A DNA stretch of 64,000 nt from Caulobacter sp. BK020 (GTDB lineage: Bacteria > Pseudomonadota > Alphaproteobacteria > Caulobacterales > Caulobacteraceae): positions 1-64,000 of the forward strand of contig NZ_SLZL01000020.1 of the NCBI RefSeq assembly GCF_004342605.1, in the 5' to 3' direction. Below, in pieces: positions 34,788 to 43,114 of the stretch (positions are counted from its first letter, which is position 1; every line of letters begins with the position of its first letter). Under the pieces are notes generated by a model. It saw nothing but the letters and a program-made list of their open reading frames with translations, was not told the origin of the DNA and made no database searches. The translations under genes were made by a program, and so were the position numbers.

Positions 34788-35939
34788 ATGACCGACCAAG
34801 ACCTCCACGCCGGCCTGATCGGCGCCCATGGCTCACGCCGCGCCCTCAACACCCCGGTGCTGGTGATCGACCGTCCCGCCCTGGAGCGCAACATCGCCCG
34901 TATGGCGGACTTTGCAGCGAGCAAGGGCGTCAAGCTGCGGCCCCACGCCAAGACCCACAAGAGCGTCGATGTCGCCAAGCTGCAGATCGCCGCCGGCGCC
35001 GTAGGCCTGTGCTGCGCCAAGATCGGCGAGGCCGAGGTCCTGGCCGGCGGCGGGGTCACGACCGGCCTGCTGATCACCTCGCCCGTAGTCTCGGCCCCGG
35101 CTGTCGCCCGGCTGGTCGCGCTGAACGGCAGGACCACCGAGCTGATGGCGGTCGTCGACCATCCGGCGAACGTCGCGGCCCTGGGCGCGGCGGCCGAGGC
35201 GGCTGGCAAGGCGCTGAAGGTGATCATCGACCTGGATCCCGGCATCCATCGGACCGGCGTCGCTTCGCCCGAGGCGGCGGTCGCCCTGTTTCAGGCGATC
35301 CAGCTCCAGCCGGGCCTGATCTATGCCGGCCTGCAATGCTATTGCGGGATGCAGCAGCACATCGAGGGCTTCGCCGACCGCAAGGCCAATCTGGAGGATC
35401 GCGGGGCCTATATCCGCTCGGTGATCGACGCCCTGACCGCCGCCGGCGGCCCGCCGCCGATCATCTCCGGCTCGGGCACCGGCTCGCACCGGATCGACGC
35501 CGAACTGGGACTCTTCACCGAGTTCCAGGTCGGCTCCTACGTGTTCATGGATGGCCAGTACCTGGTCTGCGACATCGCTGGAAACGGCGCGGACCACAGC
35601 CCCTACGAACCCGCCCTGCTGATCGACGCGAGGGTGGTCAGCGCCAACACGCCGGGCATGGTCACCATAGACGCCGGCTTCAAGGCCCTGTCGACCGACG
35701 CCGAGCCGCCCACGGTGCTGGGCGGCGCGCCCGACGGGTCGCGCTACTTCTTCATGGGCGACGAGCATGGCGCGATCCTGCCGCCGCCCGGCGCCACGCC
35801 GCCCGGCCTGGACGATCGGGTGATCCTGGGCGCGCCGCATTGCGATCCGACCGTGAACCTCTACGACACCTACCACGTGGTCGACGGCGACACCCTGGTG
35901 GCGCTGTGGCCGGTCTCGGCGCGGGGGCGTTCGCGTTAG
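34788..35939 (+). CDS. DSD1-type PLP enzyme (D-threonine aldolase/D-serine dehydratase-like)
   Basis: A 383-residue fold-type III PLP enzyme. The PLP lysine lies in KLRPHAKTHKSVDVAKLQIA, and the alanine-racemase-like barrel continues DLDPGIHRTGVASPEAAVAL and GLQCYCGMQQHIEGFADRKA. The C-terminal domain has ILGAPHCDPTVNLYDTYHVV, where His and Cys form the zinc site of D-serine dehydratases and D-3-hydroxyaspartate dehydratases. It would deaminate or cleave a D-beta-hydroxy amino acid. The start ATG 34788 lies 11 bases after the oxidase stop, so the two are probably co-transcribed. A D-hydroxy amino acid substrate is family knowledge; the exact compound is unknown. Confidence 0.85.
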   Translation: MTDQDLHAGLIGAHGSRRALNTPVLVIDRPALERNIARMADFAASKGVKLRPHAKTHKSVDVAKLQIAAGAVGLCCAKIGEAEVLAGGGVTTGLLITSPVVSAPAVARLVALNGRTTELMAVVDHPANVAALGAAAEAAGKALKVIIDLDPGIHRTGVASPEAAVALFQAIQLQPGLIYAGLQCYCGMQQHIEGFADRKANLEDRGAYIRSVIDALTAAGGPPPIISGSGTGSHRIDAELGLFTEFQVGSYVFMDGQYLVCDIAGNGADHSPYEPALLIDARVVSANTPGMVTIDAGFKALSTDAEPPTVLGGAPDGSRYFFMGDEHGAILPPPGATPPGLDDRVILGAPHCDPTVNLYDTYHVVDGDTLVALWPVSARGRSR

Positions 35940-36559
35940 GCGCTTTCCGGCCGAAACATCTGGAACTTCCCCGCCTCGTCGATCCCGAAATAGTCGCCCG
36001 CGCCCCCGCCGCGCAGGATCGGCTCGGCGGCCACGGTGTCGTAGACGCCGTCGATCAGCAGCGCCTGGTCGATATGGACCATCAGCACCTCGCCCAAGGT
36101 CAGCCAGGCGTCGACCGGTGCGCCCTCGACGTCGTTGAGCCGGACCATCTGGGTCAGGCGGCATTCGAACGCCACGGGGCTTTCAGCAACGCGCGGCGCC
36201 TGGACCCGTTGGGAAGCCGCCGGCGTCAGGCCGGCCAGGGCGAACTCGTCGACATGGTCGGGAACGATCGCCGAGGTGGCGTTCACCGCCTGGGCCAGCG
36301 GTCGCGTCGCCAGGTTCCAGACGAATTCCCCGGTCTCCTCGATGTTGCGCACCGAGTCCTTCCAGCCGGTGCTGCAGAAGCCGATGATCGGCGGCTTGTA
36401 GTTGAAGAGGTTGAAGAAGCTGTAGGGCGCCAGGTTGCGGACGCCGGCCGCGCTCGTTGTCGAGATCCAGCCGATCGGCCGGGGCGCGACAATGGCGTTC
36501 AGCGGATCATGCCGCAGGCCATGGCCCGTCCTGGGGTCGTAGGAGTGGATCTCGGTCAT
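35936..36559 (-). CDS. Flavin reductase-family (FMN-binding split-barrel) protein
   Basis: A 207-residue protein of the larger flavoredoxin-type branch. It has GHGLRHDPLNAIVAPRPIGW, ISTTSAAGVRNLAPYSFFNL and NYKPPIIGFCSTGWKDSVRN, then NIEETGEFVWNLATRPLAQ. Many such proteins bind FMN without acting as free reductases. Its stop overlaps the stop of the convergent PLP-enzyme gene. I used ATG 36559; an in-frame TTG lies just before it. A GCCTCG-N6-CGAGGC dyad at 36564-36581 overlaps the likely ribosome-binding region. Confidence 0.82.
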   Translation of the reverse strand: MTEIHSYDPRTGHGLRHDPLNAIVAPRPIGWISTTSAAGVRNLAPYSFFNLFNYKPPIIGFCSTGWKDSVRNIEETGEFVWNLATRPLAQAVNATSAIVPDHVDEFALAGLTPAASQRVQAPRVAESPVAFECRLTQMVRLNDVEGAPVDAWLTLGEVLMVHIDQALLIDGVYDTVAAEPILRGGGAGDYFGIDEAGKFQMFRPESA

Positions 36560-36620
36560 CAACGCCTCGCTTGGTCGAGGCTCCTCTTAGGGCGACGCGC
36601 CGTGATCCGCCAGCCGCCGC

Positions 36621-37313
36621 TCAGCCGGCGCGCGCCTCGGACCGGGTCGACAATTCGGTCAGGATCAGGTGAGCCGCCCGCGAGGCGGGTTCAGCGTCTT
36701 GGTCCACCTCGCCGTGATCCAGCAGCGAGACCAGCTTGGCGCGGGCGCGACAGACGCGACTTTTCATCGTCCCCTCGGGCACGTCGCACATCTCGGCGGC
36801 CTCCCGATGGGAAAAGCCGCCCGCCCCGACCAGGATCATCGCCTCGCGCTGCTCGTCGCTCAGAGTGTTGAGGGCGTTACGCAGGTCGTTGAGGATCAGC
36901 GACTGGACCTGGGCGCCGCCGACACCTGGAATCTGGGCGCTGGTGGCGAGATCCAGAGGCGTCTCTCGCCACCCGCGCCGGCGTTGCGAATAGAAGTGAT
37001 TGCGCGCGATCTTCAGCAGCCAGCCCTTGAGGTTGGTGCCTGGTGTGAACTGCGCCCGGTGCCGCCAGGCCTTCAGCAAGGTGTCCTGCGCCAGGTCATC
37101 CCCCATCGTCGCGTCCCCGCAAAGGCCGCGCGCGAAGGAACGAAGGACCGGGATGCTCGCCACGACCTTTTCCCTGAAATCATCTTCGTCGAGCGTTGTC
37201 GAACCGTCCGACGAGGGCACGAAGCTGCGCGCCTCCTTCGAAAGCGCGGCCTTCGCCCCGCTCCAACGGGCGGAGGTCTCAAGAAGCTTCGCGGTCGGGC
37301 TGATATCCGTCAT
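36621..37313 (-). CDS. ECF RNA polymerase sigma factor
   Basis: A 230-residue group 4 sigma factor. Region 2 reads VLRSFARGLCGDATMGDDLA, QDTLLKAWRHRAQFTPGTNL-KGWLLKIARNHF. Region 4 reads LSDEQREAMILVGAGGFSHR, EAAEMCDVPEGTMKSRVCRA. An N-terminal extension of about 45 residues is poorly conserved and could be a regulatory tail. GGAG stands five bases before ATG 37313. No anti-sigma gene adjoins it. The divergent neighbour is a LuxR-type response regulator, so control by phosphorelay rather than a paired anti-sigma is possible. The genes it controls are not shown. Confidence 0.9.
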   Translation of the reverse strand: MTDISPTAKLLETSARWSGAKAALSKEARSFVPSSDGSTTLDEDDFREKVVASIPVLRSFARGLCGDATMGDDLAQDTLLKAWRHRAQFTPGTNLKGWLLKIARNHFYSQRRRGWRETPLDLATSAQIPGVGGAQVQSLILNDLRNALNTLSDEQREAMILVGAGGFSHREAAEMCDVPEGTMKSRVCRARAKLVSLLDHGEVDQDAEPASRAAHLILTELSTRSEARAG

Positions 37314-37636
37314 GGGAACTCCGAAAGGTCAGGCCGCAGGCGGCGTTCGAACTTTCCGCCGAGCGCGTGCTCGCCTCAATCGGGTGAAACCCTGACCATG
37401 GAGGGGCATGGCGGAATTCGGCGAAGCTTGACGCGGATCCGGCGCACAAATCAGGGTCGAAAGGACCTCCTGGGTCGTCGTCGCGCCATGATCCCGTCCA
37501 TGACGTGCAGGTGTTGGAGCAAGCAACTATAAGTCTTTAGGCGAGTCCTCCTCAACCTCGCGCGGAAAAATTCAGCAAGCCTTTCCCTGAAAAACAGACA
37601 ATCATGCCACCGCCGCCCCCGGAGCGAGAATCGAAG
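37314..37636. other. Divergent intergenic region between sigma factor and response regulator
   Basis: These 323 bases contain no ORF that reads as protein. They are less GC-rich near 37520-37600, as expected for promoters of the two divergent genes. I looked for an ECF-type GGAAC with CGTT at 16-17 bases and did not find one in either orientation. No long palindrome was seen. Confidence 0.5.
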
Positions 37637-38305
37637 ATGCCCTTGCCTGCCGCGCCGACCATTCTGCTCGCCGACGATCATTCGATCGTGCGGGCAGGAC
37701 TGCGCGAGGCTCTGGAGTCACAGCCGGGCTGGACGATCTGCGGCGAGGCGTCCAACGGGCGCGACGCGATCCGCCTGGCTGGCGAATTGGGTCCCGACGT
37801 CATGATCCTCGACATCAGCATGCCTGACCTGAGCGGCGTGATCGTGGCCCGCGAGGTGCGCAAGCTGAAGACCCAGACCGAGCTGCTGATCTTCACCATG
37901 CACGACAGCGAGCAGCTGGTGCGCGAGGTGTTCGGCGCCGGCGCGCGAGGCTTCGTGCTGAAGTCGGCCTCGACCGACCACATCATCGCCGCCGTCGCCT
38001 CGCTGCTGAACCACAAGCCCTACTTCTGTCCGGGCATTACCGACGCCGTGCTGCGCGGCTATCTCTCGCCCGGCGTTCACGGGCTGAGCGAATTGATTGA
38101 AGGGGCCGAAACCCTGACCACGCGCGAGCTGCTGATCGTCCAACTTCTGGCCGAGTCCCGCAGCAACAAGGTCATCGCCTCGATGCTCGACATCAGCGTC
38201 AAGACCGTCGAAAGCCATCGCGGCAACATCATGCGAAAGCTCGGCGCCCATTCGCTGGCCGACATTGTACGGTACGCCATCCGCAACAAGCTGATCGAAG
38301 CCTGA
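37637..38305 (+). CDS. LuxR/NarL-family response regulator
   Basis: A 222-residue regulator. The receiver domain shows the acidic pair in ILLADDHSIVRAGLREALES, the phosphoacceptor Asp in PDVMILDISMPDLSGV, and the conserved Lys in GARGFVLKSASTDHIIAAVA. The C-terminal helix-turn-helix is LTTRELLIVQLLAESRSNKV-IASMLDISVKTVESHRGNIM, which is the LuxR consensus. I used ATG 37637; a start at 37604 would add 11 proline-rich residues. No histidine kinase gene is next to it, so its sensor is elsewhere. It diverges from the ECF sigma gene. Confidence 0.92.
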   Translation: MPLPAAPTILLADDHSIVRAGLREALESQPGWTICGEASNGRDAIRLAGELGPDVMILDISMPDLSGVIVAREVRKLKTQTELLIFTMHDSEQLVREVFGAGARGFVLKSASTDHIIAAVASLLNHKPYFCPGITDAVLRGYLSPGVHGLSELIEGAETLTTRELLIVQLLAESRSNKVIASMLDISVKTVESHRGNIMRKLGAHSLADIVRYAIRNKLIEA

Positions 38306-38316
38306 TCGGACGGGAG

Positions 38317-38361
38317 GAGAGCCGGCCCGACCCATGCGTCGGGACATGGGGGCCGGCTCTC
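38317..38361. terminator. Long GC hairpin after the response regulator
   Basis: GAGAGCCGGCCC (38317-38328) pairs with GGGCCGGCTCTC (38350-38361), a 12-base perfect stem 12 bases past the stop. The loop contains a second, competing stem (CCCGAC with GTCGGG). There is no T-tract on either side, so intrinsic termination is uncertain. It also lies downstream of the convergent small gene at 38531. Confidence 0.5.
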
Positions 38362-38530
38362 GGCCCGCGACCACGGGCGTGCTCTTGGGGGGTGAGCGCG
38401 CGATGGCTTGCCAAGGGAAATCGGGGGTGACGCCTTGGCGAGCGAGCGGCGCCAGATTGAGGCCGCAACCGCCCGAGCGCCATCAGGTCAAACCCTAGGC
38501 CCCTGCGAGAAAACCCTTACGACCCGGGCA

Positions 38531-38875
38531 TCAGGCCAAGTGGATCGAGCTCTTGATCGCGCCGGGCGCGACCTGCTTCTGGCGAGCGCGCTCGATAGCG
38601 TCGTCCAGCAATTTCAGGAACTCGGTCTGCATCTGGATCGACTCGACATCCGTCGCCCTCACCCCATCCAGCGTCGACTGCCGGATTTCCTCAAGCTGCT
38701 CAAGCGACAGCGCTGCACAGAGGCGCAGGCTGAGGAACTGAAGCGCGGCGACTCGGATCTCAAGATTTGTCATCGGCATGTCGTTGCGAGAACAAGGTGC
38801 GAGCAGAACGGACGGGGCGCGGCCGTCGAATGTCGACACGGGACAGCCGTAGCCATTGGGTTCAACCATCGCCAT
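38531..38875 (-). CDS. Small hypothetical protein, helical
   Basis: A 114-residue protein I do not recognise. The ATG at 38875 follows GGGGAG at six bases, which supports this start and real translation. Residues from about 35 on are rich in Leu, Glu and Gln (EIRVAALQFLSLRLCAALSL, LEQLEEIRQSTLDGV, MQTEFLKLLDDAIERARQKQ), predicting two or three amphipathic helices, with no membrane segment. It lies between the response regulator and kdpE, on the minus strand. No homolog is claimed. The 221-base gap upstream (38876-39096) is AT-rich, without a clear motif. Confidence 0.6.
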   Translation of the reverse strand: MAMVEPNGYGCPVSTFDGRAPSVLLAPCSRNDMPMTNLEIRVAALQFLSLRLCAALSLEQLEEIRQSTLDGVRATDVESIQMQTEFLKLLDDAIERARQKQVAPGAIKSSIHLA

Positions 38876-39096
38876 GGCGAACTCCCCAAAGGCGAATCCC
38901 GCGATGCGCGAGAGTAGAACGGACGAAACGCGGTTTGGCCTGCCTTAATTGTTAACTAATGCAAATGGAGAGCAGGCGAAGCCCAGGCCAATCCTGCGGA
39001 CCGAGCTACCGTTCGCGCACGGCGCAAATCGAAAGAATTGCAAAGATCCTTCAGTAGAAGATTGAATTTTCTGCGGTATGCCGCTGTGGATTCACA

Positions 39097-39804
39097 TCAA
39101 TCGCCGATGAAGCGATAGCCGATACCGGGCTCGGTCAGGATCATGGTCGGGGTTGAGGGATCATCTTCCAGCTTCTGGCGCAGCTGGCCGACGAACACCC
39201 GCAGGTACTGGGTGTCGTGGGCATGGGCCGGACCCCAGACGGCGGTCAGCAGATCCTTGTGGGTCAGCACCTTGCCCCGAGCCTGGGCCAGGCGGGCCAG
39301 GACGTCGTACTCGCGGGGCGAGACCTTCACCACCGCGCCGCCACGGGTCACCAGGTGTTTTTCCAGGTCGATCTCGACGGCCCCGGCCCGGATCGGGACC
39401 AGCGGCCCCTGGGCCTGGCCGCGTTGGCGCAGCGCCACGCGAAGACGCGCCAGCAACTCCCCGACCCCAAAGGGTTTTTCCACATAATCGTTGGCGCCGA
39501 GATCCAGGGCCTGGATCTTCTCGGCCTCACGGTCGCGGGCCGAAAGGATGACGATCGGACCTTCGTAGAAGGCGCGCGCCTTTTCGAGCACCGCCTTGCC
39601 ATCCATGTCCGGCAGGCCCAGGTCCAGCACCACGGCGTCGGGCGACCACAGGGCGACGCCCCGCAGCCCTTCCTGGCCGCTGTCGGCGCGCAGGGGCTCG
39701 TAGCCGGCGGCGTCCAGGGCCGGCCCGAGGAACCGGTGGATCTGCGGCTCGTCGTCGATGATCAGGATGCGCTGGCGCATTCCGGGGGTCTTGGCGGCGC
39801 TCAT
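39097..39804 (-). CDS. kdpE: KdpE response regulator
   Basis: A 235-residue OmpR/PhoB-type regulator. Receiver: RILIIDDEPQIHRFLGPALD, phosphoacceptor in VVLDLGLPDMDGK, Lys in GANDYVEKPFGVGELLARLR. C-terminal winged helix: LEKHLVTRGGAVVKVSPREY, DVLARLAQARGKVLTHKDLL and FVGQLRQKLEDDPSTPTMIL, ending EPGIGYRFI. It lies seven bases downstream of kdpD. Activated KdpE turns on the kdp operon when potassium is scarce; a possible binding site is at 47146-47196. Confidence 0.96.
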   Translation of the reverse strand: MSAAKTPGMRQRILIIDDEPQIHRFLGPALDAAGYEPLRADSGQEGLRGVALWSPDAVVLDLGLPDMDGKAVLEKARAFYEGPIVILSARDREAEKIQALDLGANDYVEKPFGVGELLARLRVALRQRGQAQGPLVPIRAGAVEIDLEKHLVTRGGAVVKVSPREYDVLARLAQARGKVLTHKDLLTAVWGPAHAHDTQYLRVFVGQLRQKLEDDPSTPTMILTEPGIGYRFIGD

Positions 39805-39811
39805 GGCTTGG

Positions 39812-42490
39812 TCATAGCAGATGATGCGGAGTCGCGATCGCCTTGGGCAGGCTGATCAGGATCCGCGTTCCCTTGCCGTCGTGGATCGGGCTGGCGGCGG
39901 CGATCCGGCCGCCCATGGCGTCGACGAAGCCCTTGGAGATCGACAGGCCCAGGCCCGCGCCCTGGTGGCGATCGGTGGGCTCCTCCATGCGGCGGAACTT
40001 TTCGAACACCTGCTCCAGCTCCGCCGTGGGTATGCCCCTGCCCTCGTCCTCGATGCTGATCACCACGTTGGAGCGGTCCTCGTAGGCGGCCATCTCGATC
40101 CGGGCGCCGTCCTGGCTGTAGGCGATGGCGTTTTCCAGGATATTGACCACGGCCTGTTCCAACAGGCTTGAGTCCGCCCTCACCAGGCTGAGCTCGACGG
40201 GAAAGTCGCGGGCCAGGACCCGGCTCTCCAGGCGGCGCGAGACCCGCTCGGCCGCCGCGCCCAGCACGTCGCGCACGTCGGTCCAGTCGGTGCGCAGCCG
40301 CAGCGCGCCCCCCTCCAGCCGGGTCATGTCCAGCAGATTGCCGACATAGCGGTTCAGACGCTCGGCCTCCTCGCGGATACTGAGCAGCAGGTCGTCGCGC
40401 ACCGCCGTGGTCATGCCCTTGCCGTAGTCCAGCAAGGTGCTGGAGGCGCCGAGCACGGTCGACAGCGGCGTGCGTAGATCGTGGCTGATCGAGTTCAGCA
40501 GGGCCGAGCGGAAGCGGTCGGCGCGGCGCAGGGTCTCGGTCTCGACCGCCTCCGTCGCCAGCTCGGCCCGCTCCAGGGCCACGGCGCCCTGTTCCAGCAG
40601 CGCCAGCAGCAGCCGTTCGTCCTCGGAGCCGGCGACCATCGCACCCGCCTCCACGCCCGCCACCCCGGCCCGCGAGCGCACGCCCTCGAGCGGCCAGAAG
40701 GTCCAGCGGGTCTGCGGCAGGGTGCCGGTCCCGAAGCCGGCCGCCTCGCCCTTCTCCCAGGCCCAGCGGGCGGCGGCCATCGGCGCGGCGTCCAGGTCTT
40801 CCAACGCCGGCGCGCCGGCCGTGGGCTGGAGCTCGCCATGGACCGGAAGCAGCACCACGGCCTTGGCGCCGGCCGCCGCGGCCGTCTGCTCGGCCAGGGC
40901 CTTGGCCGCCGCCTCGCGCCCCGCGGCGGCCGAGAAGGTCCGGCTGGCGGCCAGCAGCGCCGAGACGGCCGAGGCGCGACGCTGGGCGTCGCGCCCCTGA
41001 TCGCGCACTCGCCCCGCAAGGCCGCCCGCCGCCAGCGCCACGGCCCAGAAGACGATCAGCGTCAGAAAGTCGGTCGGCGTCCCGATCGCGAACGAATGGC
41101 GCGGCTCCAGGAACATGTAGTTGTAAACCAGGAAGGCTACTGTCGCCGCCGCCAGGGCCGGCCGCAGCCCGCGCAGCACTCCGGCCGCCAGCACGGCGGC
41201 CAGGAAGATCATCCCGAGGTCCACGCGGTCGAACGCCACGTCCAGGCCCCAGGCCACGACGGTCGCGGCGGCCACGCAGCCGGCGGCCAGCAGGTAGGCG
41301 GTCCAGTCGACGATCCGCCGACGCGCGGGCGCCTCGACGACCGCCTCGTGCGTGGCCTCGGTGACCACGTGGATCGCCGCGCCCCGCGCTTCGCGCAGCA
41401 ACGCCGCCGCCAACGACCGGCCCAGCAGCTCGCGCCAGCGGCTATCGGCCGACTTGCCGATGACGATTTGGGTGACGTTGTTGCGCCGGGCGTAGGCCAT
41501 CACCGTGGCGACGATGTCGGCCCCGCTGAGCACCACGGTCGAGCCGCCCAGCTGTTCGGCCAGCTTCAAGGCGTCGCGCAGCCGGGCCGCCGCCGCCGCC
41601 CCCTTGGCGGGCTGGTCCAGGCGGTCGACATGGGCCGCCGTCCAGGGGGCGTCCATCATCATGTCCGACAGCCGCCGGCCGGCCCTCACCAGGCCCGAAG
41701 CCATGGCGTCGCCGCCGACCAGCACCAGGATGCGTTCGCCCGCCGCCCAGGGGCCCTCTACCCCCTTCTCGCGCATGGCGGCGACCAGCTGGTCGTCGAC
41801 CGTCTGGGCCGCGCGGCGCAGGGCCAGCTCGCGCAGGGCCGTCAGGTTCTCGACCTTGAAGAAGTTCTCCGAGGCCAGGCGGGCGGTCTCGGGCACATAG
41901 ACCTTGCCCTCGGTCAGGCGCTCGCGCAGCTCGTCGGGGGTGATGTCGATCAGTTCGATGGCGTCGGCCCGCGACAGGGCGCTGTCGGGCACCGTCTCGC
42001 GCTGGCGCGCGCCGGTAATGCGCTGGACGACGTCGACCAGGCTTTCCAGGTGCTGGACGTTCAGGGTGGTCCAGACGTCGATCCCGGCCGCCAGCAGTTC
42101 CTCGACGTCCTGCCAGCGCTTGGGATGGCGCGAACCGGGGGCGTTGGAATGGGCGTATTCGTCGACCAGCAGCAGGGCCGGCTTGCGGGCCAGGGCCGTG
42201 TCGAGGTCGAACTCCATCATCACGTGGCCGCGGTGGTCGATCGGCTTGCGCGGCAGCACGTCCATGCCGCGCAGCAGGCTTTCGGTCTCGCGGCGGCCGT
42301 GGGTCTCGACCAGGCCGATCAGCACGTCCTGGCCGTCGGCCTTGCGGCGGCGGGCGGCGCGCAGCATTTCGTAGGTCTTGCCCACGCCCGGCGCCATGCC
42401 CAGAAACACCTTCAGGCGCCCCCGGCTCGCCTTCGCGGCGGCGGCCAGGAGCGCCTCGGGATCGGGTCTTTTCGGATCGTCAGCCGGCAA
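39812..42490 (-). CDS. kdpD: KdpD sensor histidine kinase
   Basis: An 892-residue membrane kinase. The N-terminal KdpD domain has Walker A FLGMAPGVGKTYEMLRAA and the VLIGLVETHGRRETESLLRG block, then a USP-like domain (ERILVLVGGDAMASGLVRAG). Four clustered membrane segments follow near residues 395-490 (IVDWTAYLLAAGCVAAATVV onward). The phosphorylated His is in SISHDLRTPLSTVLGASSTL near residue 668, and the ATPase domain has VVINILENAIAY-like, DEGRGIP and GAGLGLSISKGFV motifs. It senses potassium limitation and phosphorylates KdpE. It starts three bases after kdpC. Confidence 0.97.
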   Translation of the reverse strand: MPADDPKRPDPEALLAAAAKASRGRLKVFLGMAPGVGKTYEMLRAARRRKADGQDVLIGLVETHGRRETESLLRGMDVLPRKPIDHRGHVMMEFDLDTALARKPALLLVDEYAHSNAPGSRHPKRWQDVEELLAAGIDVWTTLNVQHLESLVDVVQRITGARQRETVPDSALSRADAIELIDITPDELRERLTEGKVYVPETARLASENFFKVENLTALRELALRRAAQTVDDQLVAAMREKGVEGPWAAGERILVLVGGDAMASGLVRAGRRLSDMMMDAPWTAAHVDRLDQPAKGAAAAARLRDALKLAEQLGGSTVVLSGADIVATVMAYARRNNVTQIVIGKSADSRWRELLGRSLAAALLREARGAAIHVVTEATHEAVVEAPARRRIVDWTAYLLAAGCVAAATVVAWGLDVAFDRVDLGMIFLAAVLAAGVLRGLRPALAAATVAFLVYNYMFLEPRHSFAIGTPTDFLTLIVFWAVALAAGGLAGRVRDQGRDAQRRASAVSALLAASRTFSAAAGREAAAKALAEQTAAAAGAKAVVLLPVHGELQPTAGAPALEDLDAAPMAAARWAWEKGEAAGFGTGTLPQTRWTFWPLEGVRSRAGVAGVEAGAMVAGSEDERLLLALLEQGAVALERAELATEAVETETLRRADRFRSALLNSISHDLRTPLSTVLGASSTLLDYGKGMTTAVRDDLLLSIREEAERLNRYVGNLLDMTRLEGGALRLRTDWTDVRDVLGAAAERVSRRLESRVLARDFPVELSLVRADSSLLEQAVVNILENAIAYSQDGARIEMAAYEDRSNVVISIEDEGRGIPTAELEQVFEKFRRMEEPTDRHQGAGLGLSISKGFVDAMGGRIAAASPIHDGKGTRILISLPKAIATPHHLL

Positions 42491-42493
42491 TCG

Positions 42494-43087
42494 CTAGCCG
42501 TCCTTCCTGTCGTGGACCGGGAAGCGGGCGTCCAGCGCCCGGTTGACCGCCAGCACATTGACCCGCGGCTGGCCGACGAAGCCGAACAGCCGGCCCTGGG
42601 CCTGGCCGTCGATCACCGCCTGGACGGCGGCGACCGGCGCACCTCGCGCCCTGGCGACGCGCGGGGCCTGAAAGCGGGCGTATTCGGGCGAGATGTCCGG
42701 ATCCAGGCCCGAGCCCGAGGTGGTCACGGCGTCGGCGGGAATGGCCGCGCCCGGATTCTCGGCGCGCAGGGCGTCGGCCTCGGTTTTGACCCGCTGGGCC
42801 AGCGCCGGGTTCAGCGGGCCCAGGTTCGAGCCGCTGGAGGCCGAGGCGTCATATCCGTTGGCGCCGGCCGCCGAGGGGCGCGGGTGCAGATAGCCCGGCT
42901 GGGCGAAGGCCTGGCCGATCAGGGCCGAGCCGACGACCGCGCCCTTGGCGTCGCGCACCAGGCTGCCGTTGGCCGGGGCCGGGAACGCCGCCTGGGCGAC
43001 GCCGGTCACGGCCAGCGGATAGGCCAGGCCCAACAGGACCGTGAACAGGCCCATTGAGACGACGGCGGGACGAAGGTGGGAGAGCAT
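42494..43087 (-). CDS. kdpC: KdpC, potassium-transporting ATPase subunit C
   Basis: A 197-residue protein with one N-terminal membrane segment (RPAVVSMGLFTVLLGLAYPL). Family blocks include GSLVRDAKGAVVGSALIGQA, FAQPGYLHPRPSAAGANGYD, ASSGSNLGPLNPALAQRVK and SGSGLDPDISPEYARFQAPR, ending in the NVLAVNRALDARF domain. KdpC stabilises the KdpFABC complex in the inner membrane. A 27-base gap separates it from kdpB. Confidence 0.97.
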   Translation of the reverse strand: MLSHLRPAVVSMGLFTVLLGLAYPLAVTGVAQAAFPAPANGSLVRDAKGAVVGSALIGQAFAQPGYLHPRPSAAGANGYDASASSGSNLGPLNPALAQRVKTEADALRAENPGAAIPADAVTTSGSGLDPDISPEYARFQAPRVARARGAPVAAVQAVIDGQAQGRLFGFVGQPRVNVLAVNRALDARFPVHDRKDG

Positions 43088-43114
43088 GAGCTTCGAGTCT
43101 CCGAGAATTGCAGC

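Noticed and set aside
37314-37636. EcfG-type GGAAC/CGTT promoter near the sigma gene
   Set aside because: GGAAC at 37316 has CGTT 24 bases on, too far, and it points into the wrong region.
38946-38958. TTAA-N3-TTAAC as a CtrA box
   Set aside because: CtrA sites need TTAA-N7-TTAA; the spacing here is three bases.
40481-43057. 858-codon plus-strand ORF opposite kdpD and kdpC
   Set aside because: Entirely antisense to unmistakable kdp genes, no recognisable fold.
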